Positions 10,666-23,275 of a stretch of DNA of 64,000 nt are shown piece after piece. The notes beneath the pieces are model-generated. The model searched no databases. It saw only the letters and a program-made list of their open reading frames with translations, and was not told the DNA's origin. A program made the position numbers and the translations under genes. Positions within the stretch are counted from its first letter, which is position 1. Each line of letters opens with the position of its first letter. The stretch covers positions 6,303,758 through 6,367,757 of the forward strand of contig NC_133324.1 of the NCBI RefSeq assembly GCF_042186555.1, in the 5' to 3' direction. The stretch comes from Aquarana catesbeiana. Its lineage: Eukaryota; Chordata; Amphibia; Anura; Ranidae.

Positions 10666-13600
10666 TCAGGGAGGCTTGAAACCCCTCCACCCCTTCAACC
10701 AAGCCCCCTGACTCCGCTTGTCTCTCTCGAGCACCCGAATCTTCTCCACCTCATGCAGAATGTCATACACCACCACCTGAACAGGAAGGATTTTACGCCG
10801 AATGCAGACCTGACACCGTGCGTTCCAAGTGAAATAACAGACTACTAGACTAACTAGAAAAAGTGTATCTAAACAAAAAACCCCACCAGTATTGAATGCT
10901 CCATACACCCACTCAGCATAACCCAGCCTGGAGAGGAAAGGGACACCGAGGGCCCGTCCCACCTGTTTGTACACCTCTATGTTAAAAGGGCAATGAAGCA
11001 GAAAATGGTCCATAGTCTCCTCCTCACCTGCACACTCCTCCCGAGGACAGCTACGATCCACCCCACTGCGGAATTTCAAATTGCCCCTAACATAGAGTCT
11101 CCCATGGAAGCACAACCAGGCCAGATCCCTGAATTTAGGGGGTACTCTGTCCAAATTAATAAGTCTTAACCCTGCCCTCAAAACTGGGCCTGGGCAATCC
11201 CTTAAGGCCAGTGGGTCATGAAAGACTTCGCTCAAGACTCGACTCATAAGGACTTTCCTCGGAACCGATCTGAGATCTTCAGCCGACAATCGCCACTGCC
11301 GTAGTAACTTCAGGCACGGAGCGACATAGGCTGGTAGCTGACCACGATGACCCCTGAGATTCTTCACTTGGCCACCTTCTTCCCAAAGTCGTAGAAAAGG
11401 CCTAAACCAAGATCTAAATATGCCTGCCCATCCAGGAGGTTCTACTGCAAGCATATTACCAATATTAAACTTGAGAAAAAGCAGTGAAAAGAAAAGAACT
11501 GGGTTGACCATACCTAAGCCACCCTCCCTCCTGCATAGATAGGTGACATTCCTCTTGATGGGGTTCAGTCTGTTCCCCCACAACATCTGGAAGAACACAC
11601 TACTGACCCTAGCATAGAGAGACACTGGCAAGATGCAGACAAAGCTGACATACAAGAAGATCGGAATCAGGTAAGTCTTAATCAGATCAACCCTTTCCCT
11701 CATAGATAACTTCCATCTCTTCCAGCTGACCACCTTAGTATTGGCAATTTCCAGTCTGCCTTCCCAGTTTTTGAGGCCATAATCGCCAGGTCCAAATTCA
11801 ATGCCTAAAATCTTAATTCTTTCCTGGGGCACTGGAAAGGTGTCCGGGAGATCAAACCCCTCACCTTCCTTTCCCATCCAGAAAACTTCACTCTTTTCCT
11901 GATTGATCTTGGAGCCTGATGCTTCAGAATACCGTGATGTCAGAGACCACCTCCTCTGCTTCATCCGCCCCAGTGACAATCACCGACACATCGTCCGCAT
12001 AGGCAACAACCCTCAAAGGCGGCTCACCCGGAAGCCCCACTGGCACCCCACACAACATGCCGCTCTCTAGCCTCCTGATGAAGGGGTCGATTGCAAACAC
12101 ATAGAGCAGGGGACTCAGGGGACAACCCTGGCGCACCCCGGAGCCAACCTCAAAGGACTGCCCAACCCAACCATTAACAAGAGGAAAGCTCTCTGCCCCC
12201 TCATACAAGACTTTTAACCAATCGACAAAACCACCCGGCAGACCGTACTTACTAAGGAGCAACCACAGGTACTCATGGTTAACACGATCAAAAGCCTTTG
12301 CCTGATCCAATGTCAGCAAATACTTTCCCCAGCCTGCAGCCCTGCACCGCTCCAAGGCCTCCCGGACAGCTAAAACTGCTGTGAAGGTGCACCTACCCTG
12401 GACCGAACAGTGCTGATGGTGAGAAAGCAAAGACTCTGCTACTGACGATAGGCGCCAGAAAATGATCTTTGCCAGTATCTTTCTATCGACATTAAGAAGG
12501 CTGATGGGGCGCCAATTCTCAATCATCGAAGGATCTTTACCCTTTGAAAGAAGAATCACAGCTGAGTGCCTTATGGAAGAAGGAAGTACCCCCTCAGCAA
12601 GGCAACTGTTAAAAACCTCTACCAAATGTGGGGCCAGAATAGACTTAAAAGCTTTGTAAAACTCAGCCGTCAAGCCATCCGGTCCAGGTGACTTTTTGAT
12701 GGCAAGCTGTTCAATTGCCCTCATCACCTCTTCAACTGTGATCTCCTCTGTCAAATTCATCAATGGGACATCTTCATCATTTAGACCTGGAGTAGAGTCC
12801 AAAAAGCTTTCCATCTTGTCACGGTCAAGCTCTTTCCTCCCAAGAAGGTCAGCATAAAAGGACCTCACGACCTCCAGAATCCCTGACCTGGACTTTGTCA
12901 AGGAACCTGTACTGTCCTTAAGGCCAACGACCGTTTTAACAGCTACACCTTGTTTGCAGTTCTGGTAAGGGTCAGGCGAGTGGTACTTCCCATAGTCCCT
13001 CTCCAGAACCAAAGAGGCATGCCGGTCATATTGACACTTCCTGAGAAGGAGTTTCACTTCGGAGATTGCCCCAGGATCTCCTCCTCTCGAGACAAGAATA
13101 TCCAGCTTCCTCCGTAAACGTTGGTAGGTCATGTATTTATTAAACTGCTTTCTATTGGCTAGGCCCCTGAAGAATCCAGCAATCCTCTTTTTGGTCAGCT
13201 CCCACCACTCAGCCTTGCTGCTACAAAAGTCCAGGATGGTCACCTGTGCCTGAAAGAATTCCTCAAAGGATTGTCTAACATGTTCTTCCTTGAGTAGAGT
13301 CGAATTCAATCTCCAGATGCCCTTGCCCCTCTGAGGGGCGTCTGAAGCATTCAGGACCACAGATAGCATACAGTGATCAGAGAACTCCACTGCCTGCACC
13401 ACTGGGGGTGAGAAAGCAGAGGTCTCCTTCAAAAAAAACCTATCTATTCTACTCTGACTATTACCTCGATGAAAGGTGAACCCAGTGTCATCCGGGAGGT
13501 GCTTAATGTGCACATCCACAAGACCAGCATCCCTAACCATACTATTTAAAAAAACGCTATCATATCCCAGCCTGTCCTTGAAGTCCTTCCTGTCCTTGGG

Positions 13601-14053
13601 CCTAGTTACTGTATTAAAGTCACCTCCAAAGACCACTTGCCGGGATGTAAAAAGAAATGGCTTGATCCTTGTAAAAAGGCATTTCCTGTCCCACTTTGTG
13701 TGCGGTCCATAAACATTAATTAGGCGCAGGTCCTGCCCTCCCACAAGGACGTCTAAGACCATACATCTCCCAATCTCCACCTCAATAACCCGCCGGACAG
13801 TTACCATGCCGGTTTTAAACAACACCGCCACACCGCCGTAAGGCTCGGCCGCAAGAGACCAGTAAGATGGACCATACCTCCACTCTCTCTTGGCCATATG
13901 AATATCTGCCAAGGAGGTGAGCCTAGTCTCTTGCAAAAATAAAATTTCAGCATCTAATTGGCTGAACAAAAAGAAGGCCATAGAACGAGCTCTTACTGAC
14001 TTAATGCTGGCGACATTTATTGTCACCACTTTTAACGGAGGGGGAACCGCCAT
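10666..14053 (-). pseudogene. LINE copy 2 ORF2, one 2-bp frameshift
   Basis: The endonuclease and reverse transcriptase core are open from 14053 to the segment just after YADD. There GATGTCAGAGACC has lost two bases relative to GATGTCAGAGAGACC in copies 1, 3 and 4 (near 11940-11946). The downstream frame then continues open to the normal stop at 10666, including the C-terminal CCHH finger. A protein from this copy would end shortly after the reverse transcriptase catalytic motif. Confidence 0.92.
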
Positions 14054-14058
14054 TTGGG

Positions 14059-16580
14059 TTATTGGGTGGATTGCTTCTTAGCTCCCCTCTGCTGCTCATC
14101 ACCAGAAGCCTCTCTCTTTCTTGAGGCCGCCTCAAACTCCATTTCGGAATCAGAACTTCGCTCCGAAGAAGCTCCAGATGAAGAGATATCCCAATTAGAG
14201 GACCTATAACGGTTGGAGACAGGCACTGGAGCCTGTTCCGTCCTCACCACCTGCTTCTTCCGCTTCCCAACCTTCCTTCTCTCCTCCAGGTACTGCAGGT
14301 CAGCTTCAGAGATGCCCTCATCTATTACTTTTTTCTGTGAAGTCTTTACAGAAGACTTCTTCACAGAGGAAGAAGCAACCTTTTTAGTACCCACTACTAC
14401 TGCTGGTGGGGGGGGTGCTCCCTTTGAATCAGACTTAGGAGGGGTAGACTCCTGGGGGGTAACTGACTCAGGGGGCACAGACTTGGAAGGTTCTGACACA
14501 AGAGGAGAGGGTACAGTAGGCTGGGGGGAGACAGATACAGATACAGAAGGAATACTTACAGACACATGAGGGGTGGCCACAGGAACTGGAGAGGGATCCT
14601 GAGCAGGACCAGGGGAGTCAGTCACCGCAGAGGAGGATGGTACACCAGGGGCCTCACCCTCCATCCTGTCCAGCCTTGACATGTCATCAATTACCTCCTT
14701 CTCCATATTGTGCCAGGCTTCAGGACATCTGCTGTAGGGGTGGCCAAGGCGCAGGCACAGGTTGCACCTGATCATTTCGGTGCAGTCCTTAGCCATATGA
14801 CCCTGACCCCGACACACTGAACATATCAAGGCTGAACAGGAGGAACTCAAATGCCCCTTTTCTCCACAGCGGTGACACAGCTTCGGCTGACCAGGGTAAA
14901 AAACAGTCATCCTATCCCTCCCTATAAAAGCTGAGGAGGGCAGGTGACGGACAACATTCCCATCCCTGGCCAACCTGACTGTAACTGACCAACCCCCAGT
15001 CCAGATGTTACGCTCATCAAGGATTTTATTGGGCTTGGTCAAAACCTCCCCATAGTTCCTTAACCAAACCTCTAGATCCCGGGCAGGGACACTCTCATTA
15101 GTGAGGATAATTGTGATTTTTTTAACTGTAGACCTCTGAGAAACTGCAACTGGGGCCAGACCTTCCCATTCAGGTCTTGACCTGCACCGAGCCTCATATC
15201 TCTCCCAGAACAGGTCAAGACCCTCTGGCCTGGTGAAGCTAACTGTATAATCCCGTGTCCCAGCTACATGTATAAAGGCATACAGATCATTTGCCCCAAA
15301 ACCCATCTCCAAAATCAAATCCACCACTGCACGCCGTGCTGGAGGGATCGCACCACCTTCCCATTTCAGAATAACAACATTACGTCTGGGACCCCCAGCA
15401 GAAGCCAGAGACCCAAGACCAGATCCTGGGGTGCTCAAAGTGGAAGCCTGTAGGGGAAAACCCCGCTTGGGAGCAGAGCTACCAGGAGCAGAGCGTACCA
15501 CCTGAGCAAAGGTACGTTTTTCAGGGCCAAGGCCCCACACTGATGTCACAGCAGTCTGTACATTACTATTATTATTCACTGCTTGAACAGAGTTGGTAGG
15601 ACTGTCCACACTTGAACTGGGACCATTGTTCATCACACTGGTACTGGGATGATTTTTATCAGTCACACAAAACTTCACATTCTCATCAGGAATAGTCACA
15701 GTTTCTGATGTAATACCAGCTCTCTCCTGAAGCTGTGCTGTAGAGTCCTCAGCAGCTGTGGGGCAAACAGCTTCAGCCAAAAGGGGGTTAATAGGCTCTG
15801 CTGAATCTTGTAGTTCATCTGCTGGAATGTCATTTTTTAAAAGCAAACTTTGCTGTACTGCAGTATCAGCAGGCACAGCATTACTACAGATAGGACTAGC
15901 AGCCTGACTCTCACTGGGCACATTGTCAGTATCAGTCACAGTGTTGAATGGCACAAAAATTGTTTTATCCACAATAAGGGACTTGACAGGCTTTACCTTG
16001 TCAGGCACATTGTCTGTTATGTCCTCATCATTAAATGCCAGCTGATCCCCCCGCATAGGAGACTCCATTACCTGGATGGCCCTGAGCATGCCTCCTGAGT
16101 CCTGGGAAGGCATGGGGCTGCTTACCTCTCCCTGAGGGGGCAGGGGGTCAGAAGGTCAGAACTGGGGGTCTCCTCCTCCACCTCCATCTTTGTCATCCTC
16201 GCAAATCTTTTCTCATTACAAAACTTTTCTTTAAATGGCCCATCTCTGCCTTCCATCATGGCCACAATGGTCTCCTGGTGTTCCACCCGAACCTTGGCCA
16301 GTTGGATCTCCGGATCCATGGATCCACGTTTCTGGCTATGCAAGCCCTCACGCTGCCTTCTCAGGCGCTTCACCTCGGCTCTGAGCTTGTAGAGCTTGTC
16401 TCTTTCCCTATTCAGGACCTTAATCCCGGCCACCACTCGCTCCCGGATGGCCCCGGAACCTTCATCTTCACCAGGGGCAGAGAGATCACCAACCATGGGT
16501 TGTATAGGGGCAGGTATGTTACCTGATGGCCCAGGAGATGGCTGAGAGCTTCCAGCAGGAGAGGCCCTGCTGGCCTCCAT
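14059..16580 (-). pseudogene. LINE copy 2 ORF1, one 8-bp frameshift
   Basis: The N-terminal 150 or so residues (16580-16122) are open. Then GGGGGTCAGAAGGTCAGAAC carries an 8-bp duplication (AGGTCAGA) absent from copies 1, 3 and 4, which shifts the frame. The remaining 684 codons (16113-14059) are open and contain all three CCHC knuckles and the basic C-terminus. The stop TAA lies 5 nt before the ORF2 ATG. Confidence 0.92.
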
Positions 16581-16706
16581 GGCTTCCCCAGAAAGGAGCC
16601 AGGAGAGCTGGGAGAGAGTTCCTCACCAGTCCCCTCTCACACGGATCACCTGCAGTAGCTCCAGAGAGACAGCCTCCTCCTGACACACCTGTGCTCCAAT
16701 GATGGG

Positions 16707-16750
16707 TGGGGCACTATTCCTCCCACTGACACCAATGATGGGACACTATT
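16707..16750. repeat. Minisatellite spacer between LINE copies 2 and 3 (12 + 32 bp)
   Basis: TGGGGCACTATT is followed by exactly one 32-bp unit ending in TGGGACACTATT, then the 3' end of copy 3. Confidence 0.92.
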
Positions 16751-17037
16751 GATCTTTTATTAAAAGAATCAAGCAACCAATTTTATACAAAAGTAAAAAA
16801 CAAAACCATAGTACAAAACTTCAACAGAAATCCAAGGAATACACATCCATGTTCAGAATATATACAATATATACATAATCCACTACCAAAATTATTTACA
16901 TAAAGCAGCAGAGAGGGCCTAAGAGGCACAACCCATCACCTATGTACGCAGCCATTTATCAAAAATTAATCCAAAAAAATAATAATCTAGGGTGATAAGA
17001 GACAGACAGCCACACCCGGGAAAGAGACTCCTGGCAG

Positions 17038-20000
17038 TCAGGGAGGCTTGAAACCCCTCCACGCCTTCAACCAAGCCCCCTGACTCCGCTTGTCTCTCTC
17101 AAGTACCCGAATCTTCTCCACCTCATGCAGAATGTCATACACCACCACCTGAACAGGAAGGATTTTACGCCGAATGCAGACCTGACACCGTGCGTTCCAA
17201 GTGAAATAACGGACTACTAGGCTAACTAGAAAAAGTGTATCTAAACAAAAAACCCCACCAGTATTGAATGCTCCGTACACCCACTCAGCATAACCCAGCC
17301 TGGAGAGGAAAGGAACATCGAGGGCCCGCCCCACCTGTTTGTACACCTCTATGTTAAAAGGGCAATGAAGCAGAAAATGGTCCATAGTCTCCTCCTCACC
17401 TGCACACTCCTCCCGAGGACAGCTACGATCCACCCCACTGCGGAATTTCAAATTGCCCCTAACATAGAGTCTCCCATGGAAGCACAACCAGGCCAGATCC
17501 CTGAATTTAGGGGGTACTCTGTCCAAATTAATAAGTCTTAACCCTGCCCTCAAAACTGGGCCTGGGCAATCCCTTAAGGCCAGTGGGTCATGAAAGACTT
17601 CGCTCAAGACTCGACTCATAAGGACTTTCCTCGGAACCGATCTGAGATCTTCAGCCGACAATCGCCACTGCCGTAGTAACTTCAGGCACGGAGCGACATA
17701 GGCTGGTAGCTGACCACGATGACCCCTGAGATTCTTCACTTGGCCACCTTCTTCCCAAAGTCGTAGAAAAGGCCTAAACCAAGATCTAAATATGCCTGCC
17801 CATCCAGGAGGTTCCACTGCAAGCATATTACCAATATTAAACTTGAGAAAAAGCAGTGAAAAGAAAAGAACTGGGTTGACCATACCTAAGCCACCCTCCC
17901 TCCTGGATAGATAGGTGACATTCCTCTTGATGGGGTTCAGTCTGTTCCCCCACAACATCTGGAAGAACACACTACTGACCCTAGCATAGAGAGACACTGG
18001 CAAGATGCAGACAAAGCTGACATACAAGAAGATCGGAATCAGGTAAGTCTTAATCAGATCAACCCTTTCCCTCATAGATAACTTCCATCTCTTCCAGCTG
18101 ACCACCTTAGTATTGGCAATTTCCAGTCTGCCTTCCCAGTTTTTGAGGCCATAATCGCCAGGTCCAAATTCAATGCCTAAAATCTTAATTCTTTCCTGGG
18201 GCACTGGAAAGGTGTCCGGGAGATCAAACCCCTCACCTTCCTTTCCCATCCAGAAAACTTCACTCTTTTCCTGATTGATCTTGGAGCCTGATGCTTCAGA
18301 ATACCGTGATGTCAGAGAGACCACCTCCTCTGCTTCATCCGCCCCAGTGACAATCACCGACACATCGTCCGCATAGGCAACAACCCTCAAAGGCGGCTCA
18401 CCCGGAAGCCCCACTGGCACCCCACACAACATGCCGCTCTCTAGCCTCCTGATGAAGGGGTCGATTGCAAACACATAGAGCAGGGGACTCAGGGGACAAC
18501 CCTGGCGCACCCCGGAGCCAACCCCAAAGGACTGCCCAACCCAACCATTAACAAGAGGAAAGCTCTCTGCCCCCTCATACAAGACTTTTAACCAATCGAC
18601 AAAACCACCCGGCAGACCGTACTTACTAAGGAGCAACCACAGGTACTCATGGTTGACACGATCAAAAGCCTTTGCCTGATCCAATGTCAGCAAATACTTT
18701 CCCCAGCCTGCAGCCCTGCACCGCTCCAAGGCCTCCCGGACAGCTAAAACTGCTGTGAAGGTGCACCTACCCTGGACCGAACAGTGCTGATGGCGAGAAA
18801 GCAAAGACTCTGCTACTGACGATAGGCGCCAGAAAATGATCTTTGCCAGTATCTTTCTATCGACATTAAGAAGGCTGATGGGGCGCCAATTCTCAACCAT
18901 CGAAGGATCTTTACCCTTTGAAAGAAGAATCACAGCTGAGTGCCTCATGGAAGAGGGAAGTACCCCCTCAGCAAGGCAACTGTTAAAAACCTCTACCAAA
19001 TGTGGGGCCAGAATAGACTTAAAAGCTTTGTAAAACTCAGCCGTCAAGCCATCCGGTCCAGGTGACTTTTTGATGGCAAGCTGTTCAATTGCCCTTATCA
19101 CCTCTTCAACTGTGATCTCCTCTGTCAAATTCATCAATGGGACATCTTCATCATTTAGACCTGGAGTAGAGTCCAAAAAGCTTTCCATCTTGTCACGGTC
19201 AAGCTCTTTCCTCCCAAGAAGGTCAGCATAAAAGGACCTCACGACCTCCAGAATCCCTGACCTGGACTTTGTCAAGGAACCTGTACTGTCCTTAAGGCCA
19301 ACGACCGTTTTAACAGCTACACCTTGTTTGCAGTTCTGGTAAGGGTCAGGCGAGTGGTACTTCCCATAGTCCCTCTCCAGAACCAAAGAGGCATGCCGGT
19401 CATATTGACACTTCCTGAGAAGGAGTTTCACTTCGGAGATTGCCCCAGGATCTCCTCCTCTCGAGACAAGAATATCCAGCTTCCTCCGTAAACGTTGGTA
19501 GGTCATGTATTTATTAAACTGCTTTCTATTGGCTAGGCCCCTGAAGAATCCAGCAATCCTCTTTTTGGTCAGCTCCCACCACTCAGCCTTGCTGCTACAA
19601 AAGTCCAGGATGGTCACCTGTGCCTGAAAGAATTCCTCAAAGGATTGTCTAACATGTTCTTCCTTGAGTAGAGTCGAATTCAATCTCCAGATGCCCTTGC
19701 CCCTCTGAGGGGCGTCTGAAGCATTCAGGACCACAGATAGCATACAGTGATCAGAGAACTCTACTGCCTGCACCACTGGGGGTGAGAAAGCAGAGGTCTC
19801 CTTCAAAAAAAACCTATCTATTCTACTCTGACTATTACCTCGATGAAAGGTGAACCCAGTGTCATCCGGGAGGTGCTTAATGTGCACATCCACAAGACCA
19901 GCATCCCTAACCATACTATTTAAAAAAACGCTATCATATCCCAGCCTGTCCTTGAAGTCCTTCCTGTCCTTGGGCCTAGTTACTGTATTAAAGTCACCTC

Positions 20001-20427
20001 CAAAGACCACTTGCCGGGATGTAAAAAGAAATGGCTTGATCCTTGTAAAAAGGCATTTCCTGTCCCACTTTGTGTGCGGTCCATAAACATTAATTAGGCG
20101 CAGGTCCTGCCCTCCCACAAGGACGTCTAAGACCATACATCTCCCAATCTCCACCTCAATAACCCGCCGGACAGTTACCATGCCGGTTTTAAACAACACC
20201 GCCACACCGCCGTAAGGCTCGGCCGCAAGAGACCAGTAAGATGGACCATACCTCCACTCTCTCTTGGCCATATGAATATCTGCCAAGGAGGTGAGCCTAG
20301 TCTCTTGCAAAAATAAAATTTCAGCATCTAATTGGCTGAACAAAAAGAAGGCCATAGAACGAGCTCTTACTGACTTAATGCTGGCGACATTTATTGTCAC
20401 CACTTTTAACGGAGGGGGAACCGCCAT
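17038..20427 (-). CDS. LINE ORF2: APE endonuclease-reverse transcriptase, intact (1129 aa)
   Basis: This enzyme would nick target DNA and reverse transcribe the element RNA at the nick. Residues 7-235 form an APE-type endonuclease with visible catalytic-site motifs: N13, E42 in QETRL, Y115, D145 and N147 in GGDFN, D204, and D226-H227 in SDH. The reverse transcriptase follows, with KSPGPDG (454-460), LDQAKAFD (582-589), GVRQGCPLSPLLY (639-651) and YADD (685-688). A C-terminal finger has C1003, C1008, H1017 and H1021. The start ATG follows the ORF1 stop by 5 nt, suggesting termination-reinitiation. No stop or frameshift is present. One private change (FGVGSGV for FEVGSGV, residue 635) lies just before the conserved RQG motif. 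Family-level assignment is firm; activity is inference. Confidence 0.95.
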   Translation of the reverse strand: MAVPPPLKVVTINVASIKSVRARSMAFFLFSQLDAEILFLQETRLTSLADIHMAKREWRYGPSYWSLAAEPYGGVAVLFKTGMVTVRRVIEVEIGRCMVLDVLVGGQDLRLINVYGPHTKWDRKCLFTRIKPFLFTSRQVVFGGDFNTVTRPKDRKDFKDRLGYDSVFLNSMVRDAGLVDVHIKHLPDDTGFTFHRGNSQSRIDRFFLKETSAFSPPVVQAVEFSDHCMLSVVLNASDAPQRGKGIWRLNSTLLKEEHVRQSFEEFFQAQVTILDFCSSKAEWWELTKKRIAGFFRGLANRKQFNKYMTYQRLRRKLDILVSRGGDPGAISEVKLLLRKCQYDRHASLVLERDYGKYHSPDPYQNCKQGVAVKTVVGLKDSTGSLTKSRSGILEVVRSFYADLLGRKELDRDKMESFLDSTPGLNDEDVPLMNLTEEITVEEVIRAIEQLAIKKSPGPDGLTAEFYKAFKSILAPHLVEVFNSCLAEGVLPSSMRHSAVILLSKGKDPSMVENWRPISLLNVDRKILAKIIFWRLSSVAESLLSRHQHCSVQGRCTFTAVLAVREALERCRAAGWGKYLLTLDQAKAFDRVNHEYLWLLLSKYGLPGGFVDWLKVLYEGAESFPLVNGWVGQSFGVGSGVRQGCPLSPLLYVFAIDPFIRRLESGMLCGVPVGLPGEPPLRVVAYADDVSVIVTGADEAEEVVSLTSRYSEASGSKINQEKSEVFWMGKEGEGFDLPDTFPVPQERIKILGIEFGPGDYGLKNWEGRLEIANTKVVSWKRWKLSMRERVDLIKTYLIPIFLYVSFVCILPVSLYARVSSVFFQMLWGNRLNPIKRNVTYLSRREGGLGMVNPVLFFSLLFLKFNIGNMLAVEPPGWAGIFRSWFRPFLRLWEEGGQVKNLRGHRGQLPAYVAPCLKLLRQWRLSAEDLRSVPRKVLMSRVLSEVFHDPLALRDCPGPVLRAGLRLINLDRVPPKFRDLAWLCFHGRLYVRGNLKFRSGVDRSCPREECAGEEETMDHFLLHCPFNIEVYKQVGRALDVPFLSRLGYAEWVYGAFNTGGVFCLDTLFLVSLVVRYFTWNARCQVCIRRKILPVQVVVYDILHEVEKIRVLERDKRSQGAWLKAWRGFKPP

Positions 20428-20432
20428 TTGGG

Positions 20433-22945
20433 TTATTGGGTGGTTTGCTTCTTAGCTCCCCTCTGCTGCTCATCACCAGATGCCTCTCTCTTTCTTGAGG
20501 CCGCCTCAAACTCCATTTCGGAATCAGAACTTCGCTCCGAAGAAGCTCCAGATGAAGAGATATCCCAATTAGAGGACCTATAACGGTTGGAGACAGGCAC
20601 TGGAGCCTGTTCCGTCCTCACCACCTGCTTCTTCCGCTTCCCAACCTTCCTTCTCTCCTCCAGGTACTGCAGGTCAGCTTCAGAGATGCCCTCATCTATT
20701 ACTTTTTTCTGTGAAGTCTTTACAGAAGACTTCTTCACAGAGGAAGAAGCAACCTTTTTAGTACCCACTACTACTGCTGGTGGGGGGGTGCTCCCTTTGA
20801 ATCAGACTTAGGAGGGGTAGACTCCTGGGGGGTAACTGACTCAGGGGGCACAGACTTGGAAGGTTCTGACACAAGAGGAGAGGGTACAGTAGGCTGGGGG
20901 GAGACAGATACAGATACAGAAGGAATACTTACAGACACATGAGGGGTGGCCACAGGAACTGGAGAGGGATCCTGAGCAGGACCAGGGGAGTCAGTCACCG
21001 CAGAGGAGGATGGTACACCAGGGGCCTCACCCTCCATCCTGTCCAGCCTTGACATGTCATCAATTACCTCCTTCTCCATATTGTGCCAGGCTTCAGGACA
21101 TCTGCTGTAGGGGTGGCCAAGGCGCAGGCACAGGTTGCACCTGATCATTTCGGTGCAGTCCTTAGCCATATGACCCTGACCCCGACACACTGAACATATC
21201 AAGGCTGAACAGGAGGAACTCAAATGCCCCTTTTCTCCACAGCGGTGACACAGCTTCGGCTGACCAGGGTAAAAAACAGTCATCCTATCCCTCCCTATAA
21301 AAGCTGAGGAGGGCAGGTGACGGACAACATTCCCATCCCTGGCCAACCTGACTGTAACTGACCAACCCCCAGTCCAGATGTTACGCTCATCAAGGATTTT
21401 ATTGGGCTTGGTCAAAACCTCCCCATAGTTCCTTAACCAAACCTCTAGATCCCGGGCAGGGACACTCTCATTAGTGAGGATAATTGTGATTTTTTTAACT
21501 GTAGACCTCTGAGAAACTGCAACTGGGGCCAGACCTTCCCATTCAGGTCTTGACCTGCACCGAGCCTCATATCTCTCCCAGAACAGGTCAAGACCCTCTG
21601 GCCTGGTGAAGCTAACTGTATAATCCCGTGTCCCAGCTACATGTATAAAGGCATACAGATCATTTGCCCCAAAACCCATCTCCAAAATCAAATCCACCAC
21701 TGCACGCCGTGCTGGAGGGATCGCACCACCTTCCCATTTCAGAATAACAACATTACGTCTGGGACCCCCAGCAGAAGCCAGAGACCCAAGACCAGATCCT
21801 GGGGTGCTCAAAGTGGAAGCCTGTAGGGGAAAACCCCGCTTGGGAGCAGAGCTACCAGGAGCAGAGCGTACCACCTGAGCAAAGGTACGTTTTTCAGGGC
21901 CAAGGCCCCACACTGATGTCACAGCAGTCTGTACATTACTATTATTATTCACTGCTTGAACAGAGTTGGTAGGACTGTCCACACTTGAACTGGGACCATT
22001 GTTCATCACACTGGTACTGGGATGATTTTTATCAGTCACACAAAACTTCACATTCTCATCAGGAATAGTCACAGTTTCTGATGTAATACCAGCTCTCTCC
22101 TGAAGCTGTGCTGTAGAGTCCTCACCAGCTGTGGGGCAAACAGCTTCAGCCAAAAGGGGGTTAATAGGCTCTGCTGAATCTTGTAGTTCATCTGCTGGAA
22201 TGTCATTTTTTAAAAGCAAACTTTGCTGTACTGCAGCATCAGCAGGCACAGCATTGCTACAGATAGGACTAGCAGCCTGACTCTCACTGGGCACATTGTC
22301 TGTATCAGTCACAGTGTTGAATGGCACAAAAATTGTTTTATCCACAATAAGGGACTTGACAGGCTTTACCTTGTCAGGCACATTGTCTGTTATGTCCTCA
22401 TCATTAAATGCCAGCTGATCCCCCCGCATAGGAGACTCCATTACCTGGATGGCCCTGAGCATGCCTCCTGAGTCCTGGGAAGGCATGGGGCTGCTTACCT
22501 CTACCTGAGGGGGCAGGGGGTCAGAACTGGGGAACTCCTCCTCCACCTCCATCTTTGTCATCCTCGCAAATCTTTTCTCATTACAAAACTTTTCTTTAAA
22601 TGGCCCATCTCTGCCTTCCATCATGGCCACAATGGTCTCCTGGTGTTCCACCCGAACCTTGGCCAGTTGGATCTCCGGATCCATGGATCCACGTTTCTGG
22701 CTATGCAAGCCCTCACGCTGCCTTCTCAGGCGCTTCACCTCGGCTCTGAGCTTGTAGAGCTTGTCTCTTTCCCTATTCAGGACCTTAATCCCGGCCACCA
22801 CTCGCTCCCGGATGGCCCCGGAACCTTCATCTTCACCAGGGGCAGAGAGATCACCAACCATGGGTTGTATAGGGGCAGGTATGTTACCTGATGGCCCAGG
22901 AGATGGCTGAGAGCTTCCAGCAGGAGAGGCCCTGCTGGCCTCCAT
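20433..22945 (-). pseudogene. LINE copy 3 ORF1, one single-base frameshift
   Basis: Open for 724 codons from 22945. It has a helical, Arg/Lys/Glu-rich N-terminus (about 40-110), an RRM-like segment (about 395-560) and three knuckles: C566/C569/H574/C579, C584/C587/H592/C597 and C603/C606/H611/C616. Near 20779 the run of G has seven bases where copies 2 and 4 have eight, shifting the frame in the Pro/Ser-rich linker. The basic C-terminus (20768-20433) is open in the shifted frame. Because the lesion follows the knuckles, a truncated protein could keep RNA binding. A homopolymer sequencing error is also possible. Confidence 0.9.
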
Positions 22946-23071
22946 GGCTTCCCCAGAAAGGAGCCAGGAGAGCTGGGAGAGAGTTCCTCACCAGTCCCCT
23001 CTCACACGGATCACCTGCAGTAGCTCCAGAGAGACAGCCTCCTCCTGACACACCTGTGCTCCAATGATGGG

Positions 23072-23275
23072 TGGGGCACTATTCCTCCCACTGACACCAA
23101 TGATGGGACACTATTCCTCCCACTGACACCAATGATGGGACACTATTCCTCCCACTGACACCAATGATGGGACACTATTCCTCCCACTGACACCAATGAT
23201 GGGACACTATTCCTCCCACTAAAATCAATGATGGGACACTATTCCTCCCACTGACACCAATGATGGGACACTATT
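23072..23275. repeat. Minisatellite spacer between LINE copies 3 and 4 (12 + 6 x 32 bp)
   Basis: TGGGGCACTATT is followed by six complete 32-bp units, one being the CCCACTAAAATCAATG variant, ending exactly at the 3' terminus of copy 4. Confidence 0.95.

Larger units (their letters stand above)
10379..16706 (-). mobile_element. Tx1-clade LINE, copy 2, full length (6328 bp)
   Basis: Complete element on the minus strand: 5' end at 16706, ORF1 start at 16580, ORF2 stop at 10666, 3' end at 10379. The 3' terminus on the sense strand reads TTTTAATAAAAGATC, so it carries an AATAAA-like signal directly before the target and no poly(A) tail. Both flanks are minisatellite cut at the same base. The nucleotide sequence is nearly identical to copy 3, including the 5' UTR, but for an 8-bp duplication in ORF1 and a 2-bp deletion in ORF2. 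Confidence 0.93.
16751..23071 (-). mobile_element. Tx1-clade LINE, copy 3, full length (6321 bp)
   Basis: Complete element on the minus strand with 126 bp of 5' UTR, ORF1 (22945-20433), ORF2 (20427-17038) and about 287 bp of 3' UTR. Boundaries are identical to those of copies 2 and 4. ORF2 is intact. ORF1 has a single-base deletion in a G run. The 5' terminal bases, read on the plus strand, are CCAATGATGGG, which match the minisatellite unit itself, so element and target share terminal sequence. Confidence 0.94.
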
